From contig CAMLKG010000015.1 of the NCBI GenBank assembly GCA_946480695.1, forward strand, positions 50,195-114,194: a DNA stretch of 64,000 nt. Reading direction: 5' to 3'. Numbering within the stretch: position 1 is the first letter of the stretch; every line of letters starts with the position of its first letter. Origin of the DNA: an uncultured Cellvibrio sp. GTDB taxonomy: Bacteria > Pseudomonadota > Gammaproteobacteria > Pseudomonadales > Cellvibrionaceae. The notes below the pieces were generated by a model. That model ran no database searches and was not told the origin of the DNA. It saw only the letters and a list, made by a program, of their open reading frames with translations. Shown one piece after another: positions 29,054 through 38,034 of this stretch. The position numbers were made by a program, and so were the translations under genes.

Positions 29054-30823
29054 ATGGCGCAAGTGCTGGATAGGGTTTTGGATTTACGTGGGCTGATCAA
29101 TGATCTGGTTGCTGACGGACGGATGAAGCAGGCCGATGCGAATATGCTCCTGGGCGCATCACGTACGCGCGAACAAGCCATCATGCACCCCCTCGCCTAT
29201 ATCGCGACGCAAAACCTGGACGATGTGCAGCGCCCCGGCAAAACCCTGGATAGCGATACGCTCACCGAATGGCTGGCCACCAAGGCGCGTTTGCCGTTGT
29301 TCCATATAGATCCGATGAAAATCGATGTGGCCAAGTGCACGGAAGTGATGAGCTACGCCTTTGCCAAGCGCCATGGGATCCTGTGTGTGCAAGTCAACCA
29401 GGACCATGTGCTGGTGGCGTGCACCCAGCCGTTTATGTCGGGTTGGGAGCCGCAGGTAGAGCATGTTGCGCGCCGCAGTGTGAAACGGGTGGTGGCCAAT
29501 CCCGCCGATATTGAACGCTACATGGTGGAGTTCTATACCCTGGCACGTTCGGTATCAGGCGCCAGCGGTGCGACTGCCGCCTCGGCGATCACCAACTTTG
29601 AGCAACTTGTCGAGCTGGGCAAGGCGAGCGATCCGGACGCCAATGACCAGCACATCGTCAAAATTGTCGATTGGCTGCTGCAATACGCTTATGACCAACG
29701 TGCCAGTGACATCCACATAGAACCCCGCCGGGAAGTAGGGCGCATACGCTTTCGTATCGATGGCGTCCTGCATTACGTTTATGAACTGCCCGCGAACGTG
29801 TCTACGGCGGTAACCAGTCGTTTTAAAGTGCTGGCGCGTATGGATATCGCCGAGAAACGCAAACCCCAGGATGGCCGTATTAAAACCCGTCGTAGCGACA
29901 GCAGTGAAATTGAATTGCGTATGTCCACCTTGCCCACCGCCTTTGGTGAAAAACTGGTGATGCGGATTTTCGACCCGGAGGTTTTACAGCGCAGTTTCAG
30001 CGACCTGGGTTTGGTGGGCGATGACTATACCCGCTGGAACACGATGCTCACCCGTCCCAACGGTATCCTGCTGGTTACCGGTCCAACGGGGTCAGGTAAA
30101 ACCACCACGCTTTATTCATCACTGCGCCAGGTGGCGACTGATGAAGTGAACGTAAGCACCATTGAAGACCCCATTGAAATGGTGGAGGAGCGTTTCAACC
30201 AGACCCAGGTGCACCATAAAATCGGATTGGATTTCGCCGCCGGTATCCGCAGCCTGATGCGCCAGGACCCGGATATTATTATGGTGGGCGAAATCCGCGA
30301 CCTGGAAACGGCGCAAATGGCGGTGCAGGCGGCGCTGACCGGTCACCTGGTATTGTCCACTGTCCACACCAATGACGCCCCGTCTACCGTGGCGCGCCTG
30401 CTGGATTTGGGCATTCCCTCCTACCTTATTAATGCAACGCTGTTGGGAGTAATGGCCCAGCGGTTGGTGCGTACCCTTTGCCCCCATTGCAAGGAAGAAG
30501 GCCAGATCAGCCAGGCGGATTGGCAAGAACTGGTGGCCCCCTGGAAAGTGCAGGTGCCGAGCAAAGTTTATCGCCCTACCGGCTGCCTTGAATGCCGCAA
30601 TACCGGCTATATGGGGCGCCAGGGCTTATATGAGATTCTGGTCATGTCTGAAAGCTTGAAGGAACGGGTTACGCCCAATTGCAATTTGCAGGAAATGCGC
30701 CGCCAGGCGATGAAAGAAGGAATGCGTACCTTGCGTTTGTCCGGCGCACAGAAAGTTGCCGCGGGTTTGACCACGATGGAAGAGGTGTTGCGGGTGGCAC
30801 CGCCGCCTGAAAAAGCGGGTTAG
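29054..30823 (+). CDS. GspE/PilB-family secretion ATPase, stand-alone
   Basis: A 589-residue hexameric ATPase of type II secretion/type IV pilus systems. N-terminal MshEN-like domain (about 1-160), then the motor: ASDIHIEPRR, Walker A GPTGSGKTTTLY (from residue 343), Asp box, Walker B LMRQDPDIIMVGEIRD, His box LVLSTVHTNDA. A zinc-binding tetracysteine (CPHC, then CLECRNTGY) is present. No pilin, secretin or inner-membrane partner gene is near, so whether it serves the pilus or another machine cannot be told here. Confidence 0.88.
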   Translation: MAQVLDRVLDLRGLINDLVADGRMKQADANMLLGASRTREQAIMHPLAYIATQNLDDVQRPGKTLDSDTLTEWLATKARLPLFHIDPMKIDVAKCTEVMSYAFAKRHGILCVQVNQDHVLVACTQPFMSGWEPQVEHVARRSVKRVVANPADIERYMVEFYTLARSVSGASGATAASAITNFEQLVELGKASDPDANDQHIVKIVDWLLQYAYDQRASDIHIEPRREVGRIRFRIDGVLHYVYELPANVSTAVTSRFKVLARMDIAEKRKPQDGRIKTRRSDSSEIELRMSTLPTAFGEKLVMRIFDPEVLQRSFSDLGLVGDDYTRWNTMLTRPNGILLVTGPTGSGKTTTLYSSLRQVATDEVNVSTIEDPIEMVEERFNQTQVHHKIGLDFAAGIRSLMRQDPDIIMVGEIRDLETAQMAVQAALTGHLVLSTVHTNDAPSTVARLLDLGIPSYLINATLLGVMAQRLVRTLCPHCKEEGQISQADWQELVAPWKVQVPSKVYRPTGCLECRNTGYMGRQGLYEILVMSESLKERVTPNCNLQEMRRQAMKEGMRTLRLSGAQKVAAGLTTMEEVLRVAPPPEKAG

Positions 30824-30849
30824 CGGCCGGGTTAAATCAGACTTAGCAA

Positions 30850-30886
30850 ATCGCCCAAGCCGTTACGGCTTGGGCGATGCTTTTTT
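30850..30886 (+). terminator. Strong rho-independent terminator
   Basis: ATCGCCCAAGCCG TTA CGGCTTGGGCGAT (30850-30878) followed by GC and six T. It ends the PilB-like gene; on the minus strand it also faces the 725-residue gene whose stop is at 30885. Confidence 0.93.
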
Positions 30887-33062
30887 AGTGGATAAATCCA
30901 AACCGCGCCTGGCGCGCCTGGAAGCTATTCAGGATGCGTGGGTCGATCGTGCAGGAGGTCGCGGCTGTTCCCACCAGAGCCTGGTTACGGCGGGCCAAAT
31001 CGTTAAACTCCCTTAACAAATCGGTATTGATATCGTCTGGAACCTGGAACACCGGTTGTGTCGTTGTTGAACCCTTCACAAAACCGGAGAGGCTGCGATT
31101 GATCGGGCTGATGTGCACAAAAGGTGTGTTTGTTTCAGAAGCATGGCAATCGTCACACGTATTGATCGCAAACTTATGGCGAATCTCACTTCTTATTTTT
31201 TCCTCAAAAATCATCCCTGCATCGGTTCCCGGAACGATGGAGGATTTATAGCAGCCGGGAAAAATTGTCGGCACAGTGTCGGGCTGGATAAGCCAGGTGG
31301 TTGCCGAATTGTAATCTGTACTGGCCCCCAGGAAGCGCTGGCTATTGAATAACTCGGGCACGTTATGGGTTTCGCACAGAATTGCATTGCTGTTTTGCTG
31401 CAAGTAATCCTTCATCGTAATTTCACCGCTCGAACCTATGCTGCGGAAGCTAACTGGATCGGGGGTTTGTTTGATGGTAGCCGGCGCCAGCCTTTTATTG
31501 GTGATAACAAACTCACGTAATTGCCAGGGCAGTGAGAAGCGTCCAATACCATCGAATGCAAAATCATTGGTGCGCAATTGGTTCAGTTTGTTGGCATTGG
31601 GTGCAGTAACAGTATCGGTAATGGCTTTCAGTGCATTCAGGTAGTTTGCACTGCCGCGGCCGGACTGGATTGCGATGGTGTCGAGCGTCAGCCATTTATT
31701 AGCGAGGTCTTTCAGGCTGGAGCAACCGTTGGTTGCATCGCGATATTCAAAAATAGCGGTCATCTGGTCGGCACTGCCTGGTACGCCGTTGTTGCGGCAA
31801 ATACCGGAAGAATCGCGCGTAATTAATCCGAATACAAAACGTATCTCACCGGGTTTGTTGGCGGCAGGGACGCCGTATGCGGGAATAGTGGCAAGATCGA
31901 TACGGTTAACAATCGCCAGCAAACGGAAAGGCAACCTATCCATATTTAACGTACTGGCATTCGCCCCATCCCACCCTTGGAAAAATTCCCGTATTGCCGG
32001 GCGCGCTGCGATAGTAAAGGTATTGGCAGAAGTATTGATCATCCAATTGCGCAACCACTCATGGGCAAATTGTTGGTCAGTCAAGCCGGAAGTGGTTTCA
32101 TCGTTCAGGTTCGATATAAGGGTCTTGAACGACCAGGCTGCATTCGGGTTCACATTGTTACCCGTTGCATCGGTATTACAGGCATCAAAGGTGAGTGTCG
32201 GGTTGGCGACTACAACCCTGTCATTGATCATCAATGCGTTTTCAGGAACGACCAATGCCGGCGGTATTGCGGCGGGCAACGGCGTCGGCGCGGCGGTTAC
32301 CGTTAATCCTTTGATGGACGTGGTCGATGCCGTGCTGGAGCTGGCCGCAAATTTCTGGGTGCTAACCACGGCGCGCCCGGAAAATTCGCGCACAACCGGG
32401 TTTTGCACCGTATTTAATTTATTAAAAAACGCTTTCTGGGTGGTTTCGATATCGTTGAGGTCGATGGTGACAAATGCGCTGAAAATTCCATCACCGGATT
32501 TTTCATCCGCACCTTCCGCCAAATCGTTAAACGCGGTGATTTTGCCTTCCATATCGAAAGAAAAACGTCCTTTTAATGCCTCCATTGCGGCATCGCGCTT
32601 GAAGCTCGCCAGTGCGATGGCATTGCCTTGCGCAATAGCGGTTTGTAATTTAAAAACATCCATTTTTTCCAGCACGGCTTTGGTTTGCCCGAGCGTTGGT
32701 GCAGCACACAGAAAGCGAACTTCATAATCCGGGCACCCGCCGGAAACCTGGTCGGCGTTGTAACATTGCAAGCCCCTGGTTGCATCGAAGCTGCGCAATT
32801 TATGGGGTGTAATCATCCCCGGTGTAAACACCTGGGTTGTACCTTTAATCCGCGCTTCAAGCGCGCTGGGCGAGGTACAAACAAGCGATGGGGTTTCGAC
32901 CAGGAAGGCGGCCAGCACTTCGGCGTCGCCATCGCCGGAGGGATTGTCCCGGTCCAGCCAACCGGTCCAGGCATTGTTAACACCGGTTTGCGCATGAAGT
33001 GATGAGAAGGGAAGTGCGGACAACACGCAGATGAGCGATAAGCCCATTATTTTCTTTTTCAT
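30885..33062 (-). CDS. Secreted protein with one CxxCH motif, function unknown
   Basis: A 725-residue exported protein; the signal peptide ends near SSLHAQTG. Near the C-terminus is a single CDDCH (Cys636-His640) within NTCDDCHASETNTPFVHISP, a possible c-type heme site. The middle contains many ordered segments (AHEWLRNWMINTSANTF, FRLLAIVNRIDLATIPAYG, GEIRFVFGLITRD) that I cannot place in a named family. The gene stands alone but may belong functionally with the CxxCH cluster at 38-47 kb. Confidence 0.65.
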   Translation of the reverse strand: MKKKIMGLSLICVLSALPFSSLHAQTGVNNAWTGWLDRDNPSGDGDAEVLAAFLVETPSLVCTSPSALEARIKGTTQVFTPGMITPHKLRSFDATRGLQCYNADQVSGGCPDYEVRFLCAAPTLGQTKAVLEKMDVFKLQTAIAQGNAIALASFKRDAAMEALKGRFSFDMEGKITAFNDLAEGADEKSGDGIFSAFVTIDLNDIETTQKAFFNKLNTVQNPVVREFSGRAVVSTQKFAASSSTASTTSIKGLTVTAAPTPLPAAIPPALVVPENALMINDRVVVANPTLTFDACNTDATGNNVNPNAAWSFKTLISNLNDETTSGLTDQQFAHEWLRNWMINTSANTFTIAARPAIREFFQGWDGANASTLNMDRLPFRLLAIVNRIDLATIPAYGVPAANKPGEIRFVFGLITRDSSGICRNNGVPGSADQMTAIFEYRDATNGCSSLKDLANKWLTLDTIAIQSGRGSANYLNALKAITDTVTAPNANKLNQLRTNDFAFDGIGRFSLPWQLREFVITNKRLAPATIKQTPDPVSFRSIGSSGEITMKDYLQQNSNAILCETHNVPELFNSQRFLGASTDYNSATTWLIQPDTVPTIFPGCYKSSIVPGTDAGMIFEEKIRSEIRHKFAINTCDDCHASETNTPFVHISPINRSLSGFVKGSTTTQPVFQVPDDINTDLLREFNDLARRNQALVGTAATSCTIDPRILNSFQARQARFGFIH

Positions 33063-33343
33063 TTAAATTTTCCTTAAAGAGTTTTTTTAAACGTTATTGG
33101 CCTCAACAAGTGTCCTTTTATACCTCTTCCACTAAGGCCACATGAAACTCTAGGTCAAAGTATCGGCAGTTCAAAAAATCTTCCGCTGCAAAAGAAAATC
33201 GTGTCACTTAAAGCTAACTCATGGCGCATCATTAATTTATTGGGTTGTGTAACTTTTATCAGTGTTTTTTTATTTTCATAAATAAACTGCTTTAAGGAAA
33301 ATGCGGTGGTGCAGGAATATTTCATTGGGTGAATAAAGCAAAA
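33063..33343. other. AT-rich gap upstream of the 725-residue secreted protein
   Basis: About 280 bp that should include the promoter of the minus-strand gene. No ORF, repeat or RNA was recognised. Confidence 0.4.
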
Positions 33344-33371
33344 CGGCCCGATAAAGATTTTTATCGGGCCG
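33344..33371 (-). terminator. Terminator of the TauE-type gene
   Basis: Arms CGGCCCGATAAA and TTTATCGGGCCG with a 4-nt loop; read on the minus strand TTTTGC follows. It lies 22 bp past the stop of the permease gene. Confidence 0.85.
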
Positions 33372-33392
33372 CCTCCAATCAGGAAATCAAAT

Positions 33393-34175
33393 CTAAAACA
33401 CTAATTTGGTACCTACGAACGCCAGCATCACCGCTAATGCGGGACGTAAATAATGATCTGCAACGCGATTGGCTAAATGGCTGCCGAGGTATATGCCCGG
33501 CAATGATCCAATCAGTAAATTTGCCAGCAGGTGCCAATCAACATTTCCCAGCCCCGCATGACCCATCCCCGCCACTAACGTTAACGGAACGGCGTGGGCG
33601 ATTTCTGTTCCCACCAGCCGCACAGTGGGCAGCAGGGGGTAGAGCATAAATAATGCAACGGTACCCAGGGCCCCGGCCCCGATAGACGTAATGGTTACCA
33701 CCGCCCCCAGGATTACCCCGGTAATTACGGTGGCAATCATTTGCTGGTTAGGATTCATGCGGGTGATCCAGCTATTGTTTCTCTTGCTGTAATCAAAGAT
33801 GCGGCGTTTGAACAAAATCGCCAGCGCGGTAAACAGCAACGCATAGCCCAGGGTAACTTTGATGACCTTATTAAGGGTAGCGGTATCGACACTGATGGAA
33901 TGTAAAACCCACAAGGTAAGGGCGGCAGCAGGCAAACTGCCCAAGGCCAACTCGCCGGTAATACGCCAATCGATGTTTTTCTTCCTATGGTGCACATGCA
34001 CACCGCCCGCCTTGGTAATCGCGGCGTAGAGCAAATCAGTACCAACCGCATTGGCGGGGGATACCCCAAAATAAAGCAAAATAGGCGTCATCAACGAACC
34101 GCCGCCCACTCCTGTCATACCGACAATAAACCCCACTACCAGGCCAGCGATGATGTATGCAACTTGGAAATCCAT
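33393..34175 (-). CDS. TauE/SafE-family (TSUP) permease
   Basis: A 260-residue inner-membrane protein with about seven to eight hydrophobic segments. The first segment GLVVGFIVGMTGVGGGSLMTPIL is the family signature, and GAVVTITSIGAGALGTVALF is its repeat in the second half. Members export sulfite, sulfoacetate or other organosulfur anions; the substrate here is unknown. Confidence 0.85.
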   Translation of the reverse strand: MDFQVAYIIAGLVVGFIVGMTGVGGGSLMTPILLYFGVSPANAVGTDLLYAAITKAGGVHVHHRKKNIDWRITGELALGSLPAAALTLWVLHSISVDTATLNKVIKVTLGYALLFTALAILFKRRIFDYSKRNNSWITRMNPNQQMIATVITGVILGAVVTITSIGAGALGTVALFMLYPLLPTVRLVGTEIAHAVPLTLVAGMGHAGLGNVDWHLLANLLIGSLPGIYLGSHLANRVADHYLRPALAVMLAFVGTKLVF

Positions 34176-34409
34176 AAATTAACCCACGACACACTGTTTT
34201 TAACCAAACAGTTTTGTTGATAGACAAACAGTCGCAAAGGCTAACAGTCCCCGGTAGGCATTCCCAATGATAAATAGTTTGGTGCTTATAACCGTTAGGC
34301 AAGGGAGTGGGTAAACATTTGAACTAAAACCGCCTTTATTAAAAAAATAAGAACTTTTCGCGGTAAGCGAGTCGATAGGTTTATACGTGTGTATTGACGA
34401 GCTATCGCT

Positions 34410-35147
34410 ATGCCCGAAGGCCCATCCATCCGCATCCTGCGTGACCTCACCCAATTCCTTGTAGGAAAAACGGTAATAACGGCAGAGGGAAACGCCAAAC
34501 TGGATCGCACCCGACTTGGTGGCGAAAAAATTCTGGCTATCCACAGTTGGGGCAAGCAATTGCTTATCCAATTCAGCGGCTTTGCGGTGCGTGTGCACCT
34601 TCTCATGTTTGGGAGTTATTTGATCAATGATCGCAAGGCAACACCGCCGCGATTGTCGTTGCGTTTCGAGGGTGGGGACGAATTGAACTTTTATGCCTGT
34701 TCGGTGAAATATCTTGAGGGAAATGTGGCGGAATTATACGACTGGAGCGCTGACGTCATGTCCGATGATTGGAATGCAGCGGCGGCGCGAAAGAAATTAC
34801 GTGGGACGAAGGCAGTGCTTGTATGCGACGCCTTGCTGGACCAGGATATTTTTGCCGGTGTCGGCAATATTATAAAAAATGAAGTTCTTTTCCGCGTGAA
34901 AATTCATCCGCTCTCGTTAGTCAGTGCCTTGCCTGCCGCCAAACTGCGCGCATTGGTGGAGCAGGCGCGGGTATACAGCTTTGAATTCCTCGAATGGAAA
35001 AAAGCGTTTGTGCTTCGCAAGCATTGGCTGGTCCATAATCGCAGGGAATGCCCGCGCTGCGAAATCCCGCTCATTAAGGCGTACCTTGGCAAAACACAGC
35101 GGAGAAGTTTTTTTTGCGAGCGTTGCCAGAAACTGTATGGGGAATAA
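34410..35147 (+). CDS. nei: Fpg/Nei-family DNA glycosylase
   Basis: A 245-residue base-excision repair enzyme. The catalytic MPEGPSI N-terminus (Pro2 and Glu3) is intact. The helix-two-turn-helix DNA-binding region is DQDIFAGVGNIIKNEVLF. The C-terminal zinc finger has two cysteine pairs, CPRC and CERC. The pattern is nearer Nei (endonuclease VIII, oxidised pyrimidines) than Fpg, but the substrate is inferred. Confidence 0.85.
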   Translation: MPEGPSIRILRDLTQFLVGKTVITAEGNAKLDRTRLGGEKILAIHSWGKQLLIQFSGFAVRVHLLMFGSYLINDRKATPPRLSLRFEGGDELNFYACSVKYLEGNVAELYDWSADVMSDDWNAAAARKKLRGTKAVLVCDALLDQDIFAGVGNIIKNEVLFRVKIHPLSLVSALPAAKLRALVEQARVYSFEFLEWKKAFVLRKHWLVHNRRECPRCEIPLIKAYLGKTQRRSFFCERCQKLYGE

Positions 35148-35162
35148 AATCACACGGGCCAA

Positions 35163-35909
35163 TTAACCCCGGCACGGTTTTCCGATTAAATGCCTATTCC
35201 GCTCCAGAAGTTCAGTGAGGTTATCCGTTTCCATAGCATCATCGATATAAATTTCTTCCACAGTGTCCTCTTGTGTGCGCAGGATTCCGATTTGGGTAAA
35301 CATTAGCGCATCTTTCGCCGGCAAATTTTTAAAGTGGTTTTTCCCCATGTGCTGGCCATTTACCCATACCTCCGCCGAACCTGTTATAGGATCGGTAGAC
35401 CAGTGGATGTGCATAGCAACACGATGCCATTGTCCCGGTGCCGCGCCCTCGGGCAATTTCCATAAGGCATTGTTCGCTGCACTTTCCTGGAAGCTCAATT
35501 CAGTTCCGGTGATATTGAAGCGCAAGGTTTGCTGCCAGCTTTTATCTGATTCCCAATAACCCAATTCATGTTTTCCTTCGCTGAATTTTTTTGGCAAATA
35601 AAAACTAAACGCAAAAAAAGTTTCCTTGCCCTCCATCGTATCCCCGGCATTGCCACGATGATGGAACTCGCTGCGGTTCAAGAATTTATTGCCATTCCAC
35701 AAAAAGGATTTGTCTCCCGTCAGGCGCACCTTTCCAGCGTGGCCACCCTCAAAAAAACATTCAGTCGTTACAGATAAGCCTGCGGGATTAATCGGTGTGT
35801 GCCATTGGGATCTATCGCCCGTTTCAAAATTGCCATGCCAAAGAATGCCGGCGTTAGCCGCGCTTGTAGAGGCAAGGGCTATGATGGAAAGCAGGGATAA
35901 GTTATTCAT
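35163..35909 (-). CDS. Secreted polysaccharide-lyase-like jelly-roll protein
   Basis: A 248-residue exported protein with a signal peptide ending ASTSAANAG. The mature part looks like a concanavalin-type beta-jelly-roll of the heparin-lyase-like group: HGNFETGDRSQW at the start, FAFSFYLPKKF, GQWHRVAMHIHWS, GSAEVWVNGQHM and QIGILR later. Such proteins bind or cleave acidic polysaccharides, which fits a polysaccharide-degrading bacterium. I cannot confirm catalytic residues. Divergent from the gene at 36093. Confidence 0.65.
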   Translation of the reverse strand: MNNLSLLSIIALASTSAANAGILWHGNFETGDRSQWHTPINPAGLSVTTECFFEGGHAGKVRLTGDKSFLWNGNKFLNRSEFHHRGNAGDTMEGKETFFAFSFYLPKKFSEGKHELGYWESDKSWQQTLRFNITGTELSFQESAANNALWKLPEGAAPGQWHRVAMHIHWSTDPITGSAEVWVNGQHMGKNHFKNLPAKDALMFTQIGILRTQEDTVEEIYIDDAMETDNLTELLERNRHLIGKPCRG

Positions 35910-36092
35910 TGGGTTCGTCCGGATGTGTCCAAAGTCGAGGCAGGTTTAATAAACATTATGTAAATAAAAGGGGCGCATTAATCCACCAAAGCTTTAATCC
36001 CACGGTGATTTTGAGGGTGCCAGAGAACCATTAATTAAACAAGCGATCTATGTTAATAGGCTGTTACCTTGGCTATCACAAGGAGAAAAAGA

Positions 36093-36605
36093 ATGGGCGA
36101 TTATCTTCATCATGTATCGGGCTTTTTTGCCCACGATGACCAGGCGCTGGATGTCCAACAAAAATTGCTGGCAGAAAATATCCCCGCCTCACGCATCCAT
36201 GTGCTCAATAAAACCACTCCCCATCCTCCCCATCGGGTAAAAGAGGACAGTCACAACGTAATGAAAGATATGGTTGTTGATGGTGCCATAGGCACTGTTG
36301 TGGGGACGGGGGTAGGGGCCTTGGCCCAAATAGCATTGGTTTCCGCCAATGTAAGCCTTTTTGTTGCCAGCCCGTTAATTGCCCCGCTGGCTATGCTGGG
36401 GTGGGGCGCGGGTTTGGGCGGCTTCCTTGGCGCGGCGGTAGGTGCGGCAAAAAAACCAAAACCCTTCGCGGATTTGGTAAAGGACGCCATTGAAAATGAC
36501 CAATATGTTGTCGTCGTAGAAACCATTTCCGAACAAGAAACCAAAGTTGCCCAAAAAATAATTAAAGATATGGTGGGGGATTATGAGGATGTGCGGAAGG
36601 TTTAA
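36093..36605 (+). CDS. Glycine-rich membrane-associated stress-type protein
   Basis: A 170-residue protein with an excellent ribosome-binding site (AAGGAG) before ATG 36093. The N-terminal part (VSGFFAHDDQALDVQQKLLAENIPASRIHVL) resembles the small alpha/beta domain of YflT/general-stress-protein-17M-like proteins. The centre is a Gly/Ala-rich hydrophobic region with glycine-zipper spacing (GTVVGTGVGALAQIAL; GWGAGLGGFLGAAVGAA). The C-terminus returns to an alpha/beta pattern. Function unknown; possibly stress-linked. Confidence 0.65.
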   Translation: MGDYLHHVSGFFAHDDQALDVQQKLLAENIPASRIHVLNKTTPHPPHRVKEDSHNVMKDMVVDGAIGTVVGTGVGALAQIALVSANVSLFVASPLIAPLAMLGWGAGLGGFLGAAVGAAKKPKPFADLVKDAIENDQYVVVVETISEQETKVAQKIIKDMVGDYEDVRKV

Positions 36606-36620
36606 GGTAAATCGAAAATT

Positions 36621-36646
36621 GATGCCAATGTTATCCCATTGGCATC
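36621..36646. terminator. Bidirectional terminator between convergent genes
   Basis: GATGCCAATG and CATTGGCATC with a 6-nt loop. On the plus strand AATTAATTTTT follows shortly after; on the minus strand AATTTTC follows directly. It sits midway between the two convergent stops. Confidence 0.8.
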
Positions 36647-36652
36647 ACTGAA

Positions 36653-37078
36653 TTAATTTTTCTTAGCGAAATATTCACCACTCGGTAGCGATTCATCAGG
36701 GCTCAAGGTTCCCCAGGTTGTAATAAGTGTTTTGTCCGTGCGTGTTAATTTAAACAACATGCTATTGACTGGATAAACCTCCACCCCATAAATATTCGCG
36801 GTAGAACCATCCAGATAAGATTTAAATTTAACTTGCAAATCGTTTCCTGATTCATCCGTAATGCAGAGGATTTTCTCATCCGTTTGGTATCCTTGGATTA
36901 TCACTTGGCAATTGTCCTTGTCGAAGGTAAAGGAATATTCAACGATGATTTGATCTTCCGCGATATTTTCCCCTAGCAACGCTTCGTATTTATAGGTTCC
37001 ATGCCATGGATCTGTTTGGGCGCATGCGCCTAATGACAGGGAAGAAATTAACAGCCAAAAGATAAAATTTTTCTTCAT
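36653..37078 (-). CDS. Small lipoprotein, possible immunity partner of the murein transglycosylase
   Basis: A 141-residue protein with a lipobox (SLSLGACAQ, Cys18-20 region) after a signal peptide. The mature part is a compact beta-rich domain (WHGTYKYEALLGEN, VEYSFTFDKDNCQVIIQGY, EVYPVNSMLFKL, LPSGEYFAKKN), consistent with DUF5991-like domains. It starts 4 bp after the transglycosylase gene, so both are surely cotranscribed. That pairing, an exported lipoprotein with a cytoplasmic-type murein enzyme, suggests inhibition of the enzyme in the periplasm (inference). Confidence 0.65.
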   Translation of the reverse strand: MKKNFIFWLLISSLSLGACAQTDPWHGTYKYEALLGENIAEDQIIVEYSFTFDKDNCQVIIQGYQTDEKILCITDESGNDLQVKFKSYLDGSTANIYGVEVYPVNSMLFKLTRTDKTLITTWGTLSPDESLPSGEYFAKKN

Positions 37079-37082
37079 AAAT

Positions 37083-37916
37083 TTAGCCCAGGTATCCTTC
37101 AATTAAACCTTTCTCGTACATTGCCCTTACCTTTATTGAAATTTCTTTTAACGATATTTTCTTATCATTGTTTTTATCAAATCCTTTATTCTGCGCATAA
37201 GTTTTATTTCCATCTTCGAATAAAGTATGGGTCAAGGGGAGCCCGATAGCTGCCGGGTAGAGGATGGCCATATAAACATCTTCAAGCTTTTTTAGTTTGT
37301 TTCTATACGGAGTCAGATATTTTTTAACATAATCAAGTTGCTCAACTGCACTCATTTTGGCGAGTTTTTCTGAGGTAGTACCGAGCGCTTTAGCCGTTTT
37401 AGGCATAAACTGAATCAATCCGACGGCTCCGCTACCGGCGGCATTTTTTATGCTTGGGCTAAAAGTTGCACCTGTTTCGAAGGCTATACATGCCATAAGG
37501 TAATCTGGCGAAACTCCCAATTGGGCACCGATCTGGATAATTTTGTTTTTGAACGCCCCGGTTACCTTTTTTCCCCAAGCTATTTTTCGGTTTTGGTCCT
37601 GGTGGGCAATGCGGGACGTTCCTTTGGTTTCGGAATCCTGTTGTATACCGTGTGATTTGGATGCCGGTGGAACAATTAGATATTTGGATAACCTGCGCCA
37701 GGTTTTCCCGTCGACTTCTATTAACCCGTCAGGCTTTAGAAAACCAACGATGTCTTTTTGGAATCTTTCAATCGCCCCGATTGTTAATAAACCGGCAATT
37801 CCGTCTACTTTTAAAAGCTCACGCGGCCTGACTATGGATCTATTAAGCGCTTCCTGAACAAGCTGCACATCTGTTTTTTTATTAACGCCTTTTCTTCCTA
37901 CCGAGTTCCTGATCAT
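37083..37916 (-). CDS. Peptidoglycan-binding/SLT transglycosylase without signal peptide
   Basis: A 277-residue protein. ATG 37916 has AGGA 8 nt upstream; ATG 37922 is an alternative. Residues about 1-70 form a peptidoglycan-binding domain (DVQLVQEALN, LKVDGIAGLLTIGAIERFQ, VDGKTWRRLSKYL). Residues about 120-230 are a lysozyme-like SLT domain with the catalytic Glu in ACIAFETGATFSPSIKNAAGSGAVGLIQFMP. Near the C-terminus is an EF-hand-like loop (DKNNDKKISLKEI). There is no signal peptide or membrane segment. This architecture occurs in phage lysins and in type VI secretion effectors; the adjoining lipoprotein favours the second. Confidence 0.78.
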   Translation of the reverse strand: MIRNSVGRKGVNKKTDVQLVQEALNRSIVRPRELLKVDGIAGLLTIGAIERFQKDIVGFLKPDGLIEVDGKTWRRLSKYLIVPPASKSHGIQQDSETKGTSRIAHQDQNRKIAWGKKVTGAFKNKIIQIGAQLGVSPDYLMACIAFETGATFSPSIKNAAGSGAVGLIQFMPKTAKALGTTSEKLAKMSAVEQLDYVKKYLTPYRNKLKKLEDVYMAILYPAAIGLPLTHTLFEDGNKTYAQNKGFDKNNDKKISLKEISIKVRAMYEKGLIEGYLG

Positions 37917-37984
37917 TTTCATCGTCCTATTAATCCATTTACAATTTAATCCGTTTTCAATTACGTCGGTCTTTAGGGACCCAA

Positions 37985-38011
37985 AAAAGCCGATAAAAAA
38001 TATCGGCTTTT
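37985..38011 (-). terminator. Terminator of the DUF1501-like operon
   Basis: AAAAGCCGATA and TATCGGCTTTT with a 5-nt loop; on the minus strand a run of six T follows the GC-rich arm. It lies 24 bp after the stop at 38035. Confidence 0.88.
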
Positions 38012-38034
38012 GATCAAAAATGCCAGTCCAATGT

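Noticed and set aside
31675..32727. Plus-strand frame of 350 codons opposite the 725-residue secreted protein.
   Set aside because: It is a mirror of the well-supported minus-strand gene, with no domain, signal or start site of its own.
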